Source: an uncultured Bacteroidales bacterium (GTDB taxonomy: Bacteria > Bacteroidota > Bacteroidia > Bacteroidales > Paludibacteraceae). Taken from it: DNA of 64,000 bases. The notes beneath the pieces are model-generated. The model did no database searches. It was given only the letters and a program-made list of their open reading frames with translations, and was not told the origin of the DNA. Of the stretch, positions 34,686 to 42,950 are shown piece by piece; positions within the stretch are counted from its first letter, which is position 1, and every line of letters starts with the position of its first letter. The translations under genes were made by a program, and so were the position numbers. Location of the stretch: the NCBI GenBank assembly GCA_900542355.1, contig UQNE01000004.1:1-64000 (forward strand), read 5' to 3'.

Positions 34686-34717
34686 CAAAGATAGTGATTT
34701 TTTGTGAGTTATGCAAA
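34686..34717 (-). promoter_or_regulatory. Promoter before the methyltransferase remnant
   Basis: TTTG (34717-34714), a 20-bp spacer and TATCTTTG (34693-34686). It now drives only a 33-codon frame. Confidence 0.85.
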
Positions 34718-34849
34718 TAGTCGTAGAAATTTGTAATTAAGATATTATCAAACTATGTCTTATGGTAAACTGATGGCATCTATTGTCTTTCGCAGACCAC
34801 AGGTAGGAGTTATCCGCTTGTATGACATTTTGCTACTGTTCCGCCTGCT

Positions 34850-34921
34850 TTACTGCCGTTTTGTCAAACGAACATTGAGCCGTTTTCATCGAGATCTTGT
34901 CGAGACCTCATCGAGACCTAA
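34850..34921 (+). repeat. TCGAGACC element (family C), copy 2
   Basis: TTTTGTCAA...GAGCCGT, then three 11-bp units, TCGAGATCTTG and two TCGAGACCTNA. It is the most regular copy. Confidence 0.8.
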
Positions 34922-35030
34922 CGACTTACTTGCCAAATAACATTCTGTCGCTTTTTAGACCTATATACTTACATTTTGTCGATACACAAACTATGTCAAT
35001 ACACTAACCAAACCACAACTCCCCAAAATA

Positions 35031-35074
35031 AACCAAGCCACAAGTCGCTTCCCTTAGCAACCTGTGGCTTGGTT
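35031..35074. terminator. Hairpin, possible terminator
   Basis: AACCAAGCCACA (35031-35042) pairs with TGTGGCTTGGTT (35063-35074) over 20 nt. AGCAACCTGTGGCTTGGTT is repeated at 35122-35140. No strong T run follows. Confidence 0.45.
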
Positions 35075-35343
35075 AGTTAATCAGTCTTATTTGAAAGAGT
35101 ATTTACATGAAAGCCCCTTCAGCAACCTGTGGCTTGGTTGGCTAACCGGCAGTATCAGTTTTCTCTGCATTCTCATCATTTGCAATACCGCTACTGCTCG
35201 CTCATTCTCTTCTTTCGGGAAAAAAAGAAATTACATGTCAATTAATGTTTTATGGTCAATCACTCGCCATTGTATACCAAAATTCCACGACAATGAAAGT
35301 TTAATGGCTTTAATGGAGTATCAATCATCATTATCGAAGCCCC

Positions 35344-35378
35344 CAATTATATGTCTAATTATATGGCAATTATATGTT
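35344..35378. repeat. ATATAATT repeat (family B), copy 6
   Basis: Three AATTATATG units lie next to the inverted CCCCTCC element. Confidence 0.65.
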
Positions 35379-35392
35379 ATATCTCCGCTCTA

Positions 35393-35432
35393 CACATCCC
35401 CTCCTTTGGAGGGGCTTGGGGAGGTCTCTTAC
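35393..35432 (-). repeat. CCCCTCC hairpin repeat (family D), copy 2, inverted
   Basis: CCCCTCC-TTT-GGAGGGG plus CTTGGGGAGGTCTC. It abuts and overlaps the apbE stop codon. Confidence 0.8.
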
Positions 35433-36430
35433 TCTTTCCACCCATCCGAGCGCAGTACAATCGTGCTATCCCCTTGGGCCACAATCAGATAACACTCCGC
35501 ATCGTCGTAGCTGTTGATCATCTCCATACCTGCATCCTCGCCCAATACCATACAGGCGGTTGCCAATGCGTCTGCACGCATACACGACGATGCTACCACC
35601 GTAGCACTCAGCAAGTTATGCTGCACCGGTTTGCCTGTGCGAGGGTCGATGGTATGGCTTCTGCGCTCGCCGCCTTCGTAGTAAAAATTGCGGTAGTTGC
35701 CCGAGGTCGCCATACAGATATCTTGCGTCTCTATCACCTCTTCCAACTCCTGTGATTGTCCGGCGGGGTCGTCTTGCGGCTTGGTGATACCTATACGCCA
35801 GGGCTTACCTTGCTTATTCACGCCCTTGGCTACCACTTCGCCGCCTATATCCACGAGGTAGTTGGTGCAACCTTTGTCGGCAAGCAAAGCAGCAATCACA
35901 TCGCATGACTGCCCTTTGGCTACGGCACTGGCATCCAACATGATACGCGCATCGTCTTTGCTCACATGGTGCGCCTCGAGATGCACTTTCTCGAATCCTA
36001 CCAAAGGCAACAGGCTGTCTATCTTCGCTTGCGTTACCTGCTCGCGGTTCTTGAAACCGAAGCCCCACAGGTTTACGAGCGGTGCGACGGTGATATCGAA
36101 GGCCCCTTCGCTCTCTTGGTGTACACGCGCTGCTTCCGACCACATCTGCTCGAAATAGACATCTGTGGCGGTGTCGCGGTTTTGGTTGATGTGGCTGATC
36201 ACCGACTGCGGATTGAACATGCTCAGCGAGCGGTCGAATGCCTCAAAAGCCGATATGATCTCGTCTTGCAGGTCGCCTTCGGTCTCGTATTGTATGTTGT
36301 AGTAAGTGCCGAATACCTTGCCACGATTGGCAAAGTATTTGGTTGTTTGGCGCCGCATAGGCACCACTATCATCAGCAGTACGGCCGGTATCAGGCACAA
36401 TGCCACTGCCAAAAGTCGTTTTTTATCCAT
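35429..36430 (-). CDS. apbE: FAD:protein FMN transferase
   Basis: I start at ATG 36430 (MDKKRLLAVALCLIPAVLLMIVVP), a membrane anchor or signal; an upstream frame reaches 36484 through a repeat. The protein has 333 residues. VFGTYYNIQYET, FDRSLSMFNPQSVISHIN, MLDASAVAKGQSCDVIAALL, VDIGGEVVAKG and SHTIDPRTGKPV match ApbE. It attaches FMN to Thr residues of periplasmic redox proteins such as Nqr/Rnf subunits. The gene is flanked by inverted family D repeats. Confidence 0.93.
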   Translation of the reverse strand: MDKKRLLAVALCLIPAVLLMIVVPMRRQTTKYFANRGKVFGTYYNIQYETEGDLQDEIISAFEAFDRSLSMFNPQSVISHINQNRDTATDVYFEQMWSEAARVHQESEGAFDITVAPLVNLWGFGFKNREQVTQAKIDSLLPLVGFEKVHLEAHHVSKDDARIMLDASAVAKGQSCDVIAALLADKGCTNYLVDIGGEVVAKGVNKQGKPWRIGITKPQDDPAGQSQELEEVIETQDICMATSGNYRNFYYEGGERRSHTIDPRTGKPVQHNLLSATVVASSCMRADALATACMVLGEDAGMEMINSYDDAECYLIVAQGDSTIVLRSDGWKE

Positions 36431-36473
36431 TTTGCTGAATTCTCCATTAAAAGCCATATAAAAAGACCATGCA

Positions 36474-36545
36474 GACCTCCCCAAGCCCCTCCCTAGGAGA
36501 GGATGTGCACAGCGGGAACATGGGGTCTCTCCGTTAACGGTTAAT
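36474..36545 (+). repeat. CCCCTCC hairpin repeat (family D), copy 3, with TTAACCGTTAACGG tail
   Basis: CCCCTCC-CTA-GGAGAGG and ATGTGCACAGCGGGAACA, then an 18-bp word (36528-36545) that is the exact reverse complement of 4681-4698. Confidence 0.8.
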
Positions 36546-36577
36546 TGGCAGTTAATGGCTCTGATTGTTCTCCATTA

Positions 36578-37420
36578 TTAGAACCACAGACCCAATCCGA
36601 TACAACCGTTCAGGCGTTGTTTGTACAGTTTGTCGTCACCTGCTGCATTGATGAAGACATTGTCTTTGTTGACCTTGTAGGTGTTGATACTGCCTTGTGC
36701 GAAGATAGAAATCTCGCAGATATCGCCTATCGAGAAAGGCTTCTCTATGCGTCCGCTTACATTGTTCACCGCAAAACCGCCTTCATAATCGGTGTAGGTG
36801 CTCTTCCATGGCGTCATACCTACTTGCAGACCGAGGGTGATGTCGAAGGGCAGAGTGAAGTCGTAACCCACCTCGATATACGATGAGTAAGCGCGTTTCC
36901 AGTCGCCCGCCTCGGTCTCGTAGCAGTCGGCACCGGCAATCATCGTGTACCAGTTGACATAAAGCCCTGCAGCCGTCAGGTCGCCGAAGTTGTAGCCTAT
37001 CTGCACCTCGGTCTGACTGCTATTCTCTGCGGCTGTAGCAAGGTCTTTGCCCCAGTTGAAGAAATTGGTCTTGTCGCAGTAGTAATAGTGGGTTGCTCCT
37101 ACGGTTAAGCCATAGAAAGTGAACGATGCCATGATGTCCACCTCGGGTACGAAGTAAGTACCTGCTGCGTCTTCGGTCTCTTTCTTAAACTTCCAGTCGC
37201 TTGAACCTACGCTTGCCCATGCACCGATACGGAAAGCGGTATGCTCGCTATCCCAGCCGACAAGAACCTCGGGTTGGAGGCTTAAACCGCCGTTGTACTG
37301 ACCGCGCCACAAGTATGCACTGGTCAATTCGGCTCCTGCCTCATACGCAAACGACACTTTTTGTGCCATTACAGCGGTAGTCATTACCACCGCCAACAGA
37401 CTAACTAATACCTTTTTCAT
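36578..37420 (-). CDS. Outer-membrane beta-barrel protein, paralog 1
   Basis: The protein has 280 residues with signal peptide MKKVLVSLLAVVMTTAVMAQ. Strands alternate throughout and the protein ends GCIGLGLWF with a terminal aromatic. YLWRGQYNGGLSLQPEV and MTPWKSTYTDYEGGFAVNNV are shared with the gene just upstream, which points to tandem duplication. A porin-like or substrate-uptake role is inferred from architecture only. Confidence 0.75.
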   Translation of the reverse strand: MKKVLVSLLAVVMTTAVMAQKVSFAYEAGAELTSAYLWRGQYNGGLSLQPEVLVGWDSEHTAFRIGAWASVGSSDWKFKKETEDAAGTYFVPEVDIMASFTFYGLTVGATHYYYCDKTNFFNWGKDLATAAENSSQTEVQIGYNFGDLTAAGLYVNWYTMIAGADCYETEAGDWKRAYSSYIEVGYDFTLPFDITLGLQVGMTPWKSTYTDYEGGFAVNNVSGRIEKPFSIGDICEISIFAQGSINTYKVNKDNVFINAAGDDKLYKQRLNGCIGLGLWF

Positions 37421-37430
37421 TTTGTTTGTT

Positions 37431-38429
37431 TTATTGAGAAATTGATTGATTGTTTTTCTTGTACTGCCACGCTACACCAAAGGTGAGGTTAGCATTGAGC
37501 CGCTGTTGCCCCGGGTGGCGCACATCCCAAAAGATATACTCTTTGTTCACCCTCCAAGGGTTGAACATCACCTCTCCGCCGAGGTTCAGTACACATTGCT
37601 TCACCTGCCATTGCTTGCTCAGCGCCACATCTATGTTCACCACTGCAAAATCGCCCTCAAAACCGGTGTACAGACTGCGCCACGGCGTCATCCCCACAGC
37701 CAAACAAAGCCCCATTTGATAGGGTAGGGCAAAGGTGTATTTTACCTCTAAGTAACTCGACCATGCCCGCTGCAATGTTCCCTTGGCATCGATGTATCCG
37801 TCGCGCCCCGCAAGGCGTGTACACCATAGGATACTCAGCGGAATCTTGCTGCTTACGGTATATCGCGCCCGCAGTTCGCTTGTGTTGCCCGACTGCCCGG
37901 GAGCCGCATTGGCATAGCGGAAAAAAGGTGTGCCGTCGAAATAGTGCATGTGGAGCCAATAGAGTTGCAGCCCCCATCGGTCGAAGCCCACGGCAATATC
38001 CACTTCGGGATTGAACCCGCTAAAAACCCAGTCGGTTGCGCCGACATTCCACCACATATCGGCAAATAGTCCTTCGTAGTTGACCCGTGCTGAGGCTTGC
38101 AGGCTCAATCCGCCTACATACTGCCCGCGCCAGATATAGTTTGCCACTATATTCGCATCTGCGCTGCAAGTGAGCCCTATTCGCTTCGGGTAATCGTCTA
38201 ACCAACGCGTTTTCTCTTTCGTTGGTGCGATGGCGGTGGTGTCAGTATTCTCTTTCGTTGGTGCGATGGCGGTGGTGTCGGTATTCTCTTTTGTTGGTGC
38301 GATAGCGGTGCTATCAATCTTATTCTCCGTTGCCTCGCTTTTGGCAACGAAAAAAGGCATTACCCCGACGCACAGCGTCAGAGCAAATGCCTTCCATTTA
38401 TTCCAAATGGCGTTTGCCACTTTCGTCAC
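37431..38429 (-). CDS. Outer-membrane beta-barrel protein, paralog 2, with N-terminal repeat
   Basis: I start at GTG 38429, which overlaps the previous TGA as GTGA; a GTG at 38450 is also in frame. The protein has 332 residues. A hydrophobic signal (about 10-28) precedes three near-copies of DTTAIAPTKENT, then a barrel sharing YIWRGQY-GGLSLQ and MTPWRSLYTGFEG with paralog 1. The repeat is a periplasmic or surface linker by inference. It begins within the small DNA-binding gene's stop. Confidence 0.72.
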   Translation of the reverse strand: MTKVANAIWNKWKAFALTLCVGVMPFFVAKSEATENKIDSTAIAPTKENTDTTAIAPTKENTDTTAIAPTKEKTRWLDDYPKRIGLTCSADANIVANYIWRGQYVGGLSLQASARVNYEGLFADMWWNVGATDWVFSGFNPEVDIAVGFDRWGLQLYWLHMHYFDGTPFFRYANAAPGQSGNTSELRARYTVSSKIPLSILWCTRLAGRDGYIDAKGTLQRAWSSYLEVKYTFALPYQMGLCLAVGMTPWRSLYTGFEGDFAVVNIDVALSKQWQVKQCVLNLGGEVMFNPWRVNKEYIFWDVRHPGQQRLNANLTFGVAWQYKKNNQSISQ

Positions 38430-38671
38430 AAGCCTTTCTGTGCAGCCCACGCAATGCGGAGAGCCACCTCCAAAATGCGTGTGTCGCTCAACTCTACAAT
38501 ACCGCCCTCCGGGCCGGGCTCGATGTGGTAACCGCTTGCCGTGCCTTCTGCGTTGAAATAGGCTCTCACTGCGTCGGCAGTGATACCCAACTCGTTGGCA
38601 ATGGCATCCATACTGCCGTGGGGCAGACTATCTTTCACTTCACGAAGACGATTAAATGTAGTACGAATCAT
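38426..38671 (-). CDS. Small helix-turn-helix DNA-binding protein
   Basis: The protein has 81 residues. FNRLREVKDSLPHGSMDAIANELGITADAVRAYFN forms a helix-turn-helix, followed by YHIEPGPEGGIVELSDTRILEVAL. It matches a widespread Bacteroidales family of small DNA-binding proteins. The gene leads an operon with the two barrels, so it may regulate them; this is inference. It has a perfect promoter about 165 bp upstream. Confidence 0.8.
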   Translation of the reverse strand: MIRTTFNRLREVKDSLPHGSMDAIANELGITADAVRAYFNAEGTASGYHIEPGPEGGIVELSDTRILEVALRIAWAAQKGL

Positions 38672-38833
38672 AATTGTGTGTTTTATAGGTTAATTTAATG
38701 TTATTTCCTATTTGTTTGACAGTTGGTCGTCGTTGTCCGCTATGGCGTTTTTTATAGCACCTGCGCCTTACTCTACTTGCGTTCGCCTTTCGGATACCTC
38801 CATTGCAAGTGTGCTTTCTCAACTACGACGGTG

Positions 38834-38864
38834 CAAAGGTAGTGAAAAGAAATGATATATCAAA
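38834..38864 (-). promoter_or_regulatory. Promoter of the DNA-binding/barrel operon
   Basis: TTTG (38864-38861), a 19-bp spacer and TACCTTTG (38841-38834). The leader is about 155 nt. Confidence 0.8.
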
Positions 38865-39047
38865 ATAATTTGCCAAAATATCGCATAAAAATCGCACCCC
38901 TCTTTTGTACTGCCAAATTGTTTGTCTGAATAGAGATGTTTTGCAACATATAAATATCTGATTCTTTAGTTTTTCTATAGTGATAAGTACATTATAACTA
39001 CTCAAAAATCGTGAAATAAGTGCATTAGATTTGCGTAACTCAAAAAT

Positions 39048-39066
39048 AAACGGGGTCTCCCCGTTT
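39048..39066. terminator. Tight hairpin AAACGGGG-TCT-CCCCGTTT
   Basis: Perfect 8-bp stem with a 3-nt loop, reading the same on both strands. It could terminate PFOR transcription, though no long T run follows. Confidence 0.5.
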
Positions 39067-39133
39067 CTATGCTGTATGAACGCCGTTTTGATGGCTTTTT
39101 AACGAACGAATAAACATTTGCTTACACGGAGAC

Positions 39134-39168
39134 CCCCCGCACCGTTCCTTCTTGGAGCAGTGCGGGGG
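39134..39168. terminator. GC-rich hairpin after nifJ
   Basis: CCCCCGCAC (39134-39142) pairs with GTGCGGGGG (39160-39168) over 17 nt, 29 bp past the nifJ stop. Confidence 0.6.
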
Positions 39169-39196
39169 CTCTTATTATTACGCCTTGCGGCTCGTA

Positions 39197-42100
39197 TTAC
39201 TTCTGTGCGGACTTATCCTCCGACTCCTCGTTGAAAGGTTCCCACGAGGTCTGGAGCATACGCTGGTAACTGCGGTAACGCCATTGCGCATTGTCGCGAG
39301 CAGCCTTGAAGAGGTCTGCGGCCTCGGTCGGGTACTGCTTCATCACAGAAGCGAAACGAACCTCGCCCTTCAGGTAGTCCTCAAACTTATCCCATTGCGG
39401 CTCTTTGGAGTCAAGCGAGAACGGATTCTTACCCTCGTTCTCCAACTCGGGGTTGTAACGCCACAGGTGCCAGTAACCGCATTCTACGGCTTTTGCCTCC
39501 TCGGCTTGGCTCTTACCCATACCGGCTTTCAGACCGTGGTTGATACACGGAGCGTAAGCGATGATGAGCGATGGTCCTGGATATGCCTCAGCCTCGCGGA
39601 TAGCCTTAAGGGTCTGTGCTTGGTCTGCGCCCATAGCAATTTGTGCTACATAGACATAACCATAAGTGGTAGCAATCATACCCAGGTCTTTCTTGCGTAC
39701 GCGTTTACCCATAGCGGCAAACTTAGCAATAGCACCCAGCGGGGTAGATTTACTAGCCTGGCCACCGGTGTTGGAGTAAACCTCGGTATCCAATACCAAG
39801 ATATTGACATCCTCACCCGAAGCGATCACATGATCCAATCCTCCGTATCCGATATCGTACGAAGCACCGTCGCCGCCGATGATCCACTGGCTGCGTTTTA
39901 CGATGTGGTCTTTGTACTTCAGAATTTCCTTGCAGGTGTCGCAACCGCAAGCCTCCATAGCAGCCACCATCGGCTCATAGAGACGCTTGGTAACCTCTGC
40001 GCTCTGTTGGTTGTCGAGCCACTCTTTGAACATGGCCTTCAGTTCATCGCTGCAGCAGGTGCACTCTTGTGCTTTGGTCATCAGCGATGCCAAACGCTCA
40101 CGCATTTTGCGGTGTGCAATCTGCATACCCAGACCATATTCGCAGAAGTCCTCAAACAGCGAGTTCGACCATGCGGGACCTTGACCCTTCTCGTTGGTGG
40201 TGTAAGGTGTAGAAGGTACACTACCCGAGTAGATAGAGGTACAACCCGTTGCGTTAGCCGCAATCTCACGATCGCCAAAGAGTTGGCTGATCAGTTTCAA
40301 GTACGGAGTCTCACCGCAACCCGAGCAAGCACCCGAGAACTCAAACAACGGAGTAGCGAACTGGCTGTTCTTTACATTCGATTGGATGTCAACCAAGTGC
40401 TGTTTCGACGAAACATTCTTTACGCAGTAGTTCCAGTTGTCTGCCTCTGCCTCTTGTCCCTCCAGGGGAACCATAGCCAATGCCTTGCCCAATTTCGGGT
40501 TGCCCGGACATACATCCACGCAGTTGCCGCAACCAAGGCAGTCCATTACGCCTACTTGCATACGGAAATGCATACCCTTCAATGCGGCAGGAGCCTTCAT
40601 CTCGCGAGTAGCGGCGTTCAAGCCCTTCACTTCCTCCTCGTCCATTACGAACGGACGGATACATGCGTGAGGACATACATAAGCACACTTGTTACACTCG
40701 ATACAGTTCTCTGCCGTCCATACCGGTACGAATGCCGATACACCGCGTTTCTCGTACTTAGCCGTGCCGGCAGGCCAAGTACCATCCTCAATACCCTTGA
40801 AGGCAGATACAGGCAGCAAGTCGCCGTCCTGACCGTTGATAGGACGAACTACATTGGTTACGAACTCGGGTTCGTCGCCATAGTTAGGCTTCTCGTCAGC
40901 ACCGAGGTTGGACCATGCGGGGTCGATCTCCAACAGGTGATACTCACCACCGCGATCTACGGCTGCGTAGTTCTTGTTGACTACATCCTCACCCTTCTTA
41001 CCATACGATTTTACGATGAAGTGCTTCATCTCCTCTACGGCTTTCTCTACAGGGATAACGCCCGTGATACGGAAGAATGCCGATTGGAGAATGGTGTTTG
41101 TACGGTTGCCCAAACCAATCTCTTGCGCAATCTTCGTAGCGTTGATATAGTAAACCTTGATATCGTTGTCTGCAAAGTATTTCTTTACTTTGTTCGGCAG
41201 GTTCTTTGCCAGTTCGTCGCCCTCCCAGATAGTATTCAAGAGGAAGGTACCACCCTTCTGCAAACCGCGGGTAACATCATACATGTGCAGGTAAGCCTGT
41301 ACATGGCATGCCACAAAGTTAGGCGTGGTTACGAGGTAAGTAGAGTGGATAGGTTCATCGCCGAAACGCAAGTGCGAGCAGGTGAAACCGCCCGATTTCT
41401 TCGAGTCGTAGGAGAAGTATGCCTGGCAGTATTTGTCGGTGGTATCACCGATAATCTTTACCGAGTTCTTGTTAGCCCCCACAGTACCGTCAGCGCCCAA
41501 GCCATAGAACTTAGCCTGGAACATACCCTTACCGCCCATGGCAATCTCCTCGCCTACGGGCAGCGATGTGAAGGTTACATCATCGTTGATACCTACGGTG
41601 AAGTGGTTCTTAGGCTGCGGCAAAGCGAGGTTCTCATATACAGCCAACATCTGTGCAGGGGTGGTATCGTTGGAGCCCAAGCCGTAGCGACCGCCTACTA
41701 CCAAGATATTGTTCAATCCCAGTTCGTCCAATGCGTCTTTTACATCCAAGTACAGCGGTTCGCCGTTTGCACCCGGCTCTTTCGTGCGGTCAAGCACGCA
41801 GATACGCTTGGTAGATGCGGGGATAGCCTCTTTCAAGTACTTCAGGCTGAAGGGACGATAGAGGTGTACATTGATCATACCCAGTTTGTTGTTGCCCTTA
41901 GCAGCCTCGTAGTCGATTACCTCGCGGATAGCCTCGCAAGCCGAACCCATGCAGATGATGATGTTCTCTGCATCGGCTGCACCATAGTAGTTGAACGGAC
42001 GGTATTTGCGGCCGGTGATCTCGGAGATCTTATCCATATAGTCGCTTACGATGTCGGCTACATTATTATAATAGGTGTTGCAACTCTCGCGGTGAGTGAA

Positions 42101-42778
42101 GAATACATCGGGGTTCTCAGCCATACCGCGCATTACGGGGCGCATAGGCGACAACGCACGCTCGCGGAACTCTTGGAGAGCCTCCATATCTACCAGCGGA
42201 CGCAGGTCTTCCATATCTACCACCTCTATCTTCTGATACTCGTGGCTCGTGCGGAAACCGTCGAAGAAGTTCAAGAACGGTACACGGCTCTTGATAGTGC
42301 TGAGGTGTGCTACACCTGCCAAATCCATTACCTCTTGTACGCTGCCTTCTGCCAACATAGCAAAACCGGTCTGACGGCATGCCATCACATCTTGGTGGTC
42401 ACCGAAGATACAGAGCACATGGCTTGCCAAGGTACGAGCAGATACATGGAATACGGTAGGAATCAATTCGCCCGCAATCTTGTACATGTTCGGGATCATC
42501 AGAAGCAAACCCTGCGAAGCGGTAAAGGTAGTGGTCAGAGCACCGGCATTCAGCGAACCGTGTACTGCACCTGCAGCACCGCCCTCCGATTGCATCTCTT
42601 GTACCATCACCGTCTCACCGAACATGTTCTTGCGCCCGGCAGCAGCCCACTCGTCTACATTCTCTGCCATAGGCGAAGATGGCGTGATAGGATAGATAGC
42701 CGCAACCTCGGTGAACATATACGCGATATGTGCCGCTGCTGCGTTTCCATCACAAGTCATAAACTTTTTTTCTTTCAT
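39197..42778 (-). CDS. nifJ: Pyruvate:ferredoxin (flavodoxin) oxidoreductase
   Basis: The protein has 1193 residues, a full single-chain PFOR. The alpha-like region opens with TCDGNAAAAHIAYMFTEVAAIYPITPSSPMAE. Two [4Fe-4S] motifs follow: CIECNKCAYVCPHAC and CLGCGNCVDVCPGNP; a proximal cluster uses GACSGCGETPY. The thiamine diphosphate motif GGDGASYDIGYGGLDHV...SNTGGQASKSTP completes it. It oxidises pyruvate to acetyl-CoA, CO2 and reduced ferredoxin, central to anaerobic energy metabolism. Confidence 0.98.
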   Translation of the reverse strand: MKEKKFMTCDGNAAAAHIAYMFTEVAAIYPITPSSPMAENVDEWAAAGRKNMFGETVMVQEMQSEGGAAGAVHGSLNAGALTTTFTASQGLLLMIPNMYKIAGELIPTVFHVSARTLASHVLCIFGDHQDVMACRQTGFAMLAEGSVQEVMDLAGVAHLSTIKSRVPFLNFFDGFRTSHEYQKIEVVDMEDLRPLVDMEALQEFRERALSPMRPVMRGMAENPDVFFTHRESCNTYYNNVADIVSDYMDKISEITGRKYRPFNYYGAADAENIIICMGSACEAIREVIDYEAAKGNNKLGMINVHLYRPFSLKYLKEAIPASTKRICVLDRTKEPGANGEPLYLDVKDALDELGLNNILVVGGRYGLGSNDTTPAQMLAVYENLALPQPKNHFTVGINDDVTFTSLPVGEEIAMGGKGMFQAKFYGLGADGTVGANKNSVKIIGDTTDKYCQAYFSYDSKKSGGFTCSHLRFGDEPIHSTYLVTTPNFVACHVQAYLHMYDVTRGLQKGGTFLLNTIWEGDELAKNLPNKVKKYFADNDIKVYYINATKIAQEIGLGNRTNTILQSAFFRITGVIPVEKAVEEMKHFIVKSYGKKGEDVVNKNYAAVDRGGEYHLLEIDPAWSNLGADEKPNYGDEPEFVTNVVRPINGQDGDLLPVSAFKGIEDGTWPAGTAKYEKRGVSAFVPVWTAENCIECNKCAYVCPHACIRPFVMDEEEVKGLNAATREMKAPAALKGMHFRMQVGVMDCLGCGNCVDVCPGNPKLGKALAMVPLEGQEAEADNWNYCVKNVSSKQHLVDIQSNVKNSQFATPLFEFSGACSGCGETPYLKLISQLFGDREIAANATGCTSIYSGSVPSTPYTTNEKGQGPAWSNSLFEDFCEYGLGMQIAHRKMRERLASLMTKAQECTCCSDELKAMFKEWLDNQQSAEVTKRLYEPMVAAMEACGCDTCKEILKYKDHIVKRSQWIIGGDGASYDIGYGGLDHVIASGEDVNILVLDTEVYSNTGGQASKSTPLGAIAKFAAMGKRVRKKDLGMIATTYGYVYVAQIAMGADQAQTLKAIREAEAYPGPSLIIAYAPCINHGLKAGMGKSQAEEAKAVECGYWHLWRYNPELENEGKNPFSLDSKEPQWDKFEDYLKGEVRFASVMKQYPTEAADLFKAARDNAQWRYRSYQRMLQTSWEPFNEESEDKSAQK

Positions 42779-42911
42779 CTTTTTTGTTTTTAGTTTATTG
42801 AGTTGATTTATTGTAGTATCATTTCTGATATTGTGTTCTTAATCAGTGGTTGCAAGAATAGCCTCTACTTGCCTAATGCGGCAGTAAGTCCGCTAATTTT
42901 TGCCATTCTCA

Positions 42912-42950
42912 ATTATGCATTGTGCATTATGCATTCTTCATTATGCATTA
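42912..42950. repeat. ATTATGC heptamer array (family A), copy 6
   Basis: ATTATGC, ATTGTGC, ATTATGC, ATTCTTC, ATTATGC, then ATTA. The final TTA (42948-42950) is the stop codon of the DUF4143 gene. Confidence 0.8.

Larger units (their letters stand above)
34718..35428. other. Non-coding spacer rich in repeats
   Basis: It holds a TCGAGACC element (34850-34921), a hairpin (35031-35074) with a direct repeat of its right arm (35122-35148), an ATATAATT block (35344-35378) and an inverted CCCCTCC element (35393-35432). No convincing gene is seen. Confidence 0.65.
38672..39196. other. Leader and spacer with two hairpins
   Basis: It contains the leader of the 38671 gene, its promoter, an AT-rich stretch and two hairpins (39048-39066, 39134-39168). 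No gene is seen. Confidence 0.6.

Noticed and set aside
34755..34940. A 61-codon plus-strand frame
   Set aside because: It reads through the TCGAGACC repeat and has no protein-like pattern.
39152..42793. A 1,213-codon plus-strand open frame opposite nifJ
   Set aside because: It mirrors a perfect PFOR gene. Codon bias in the sense gene explains the lack of antisense stops, and the translation has no recognisable domain.
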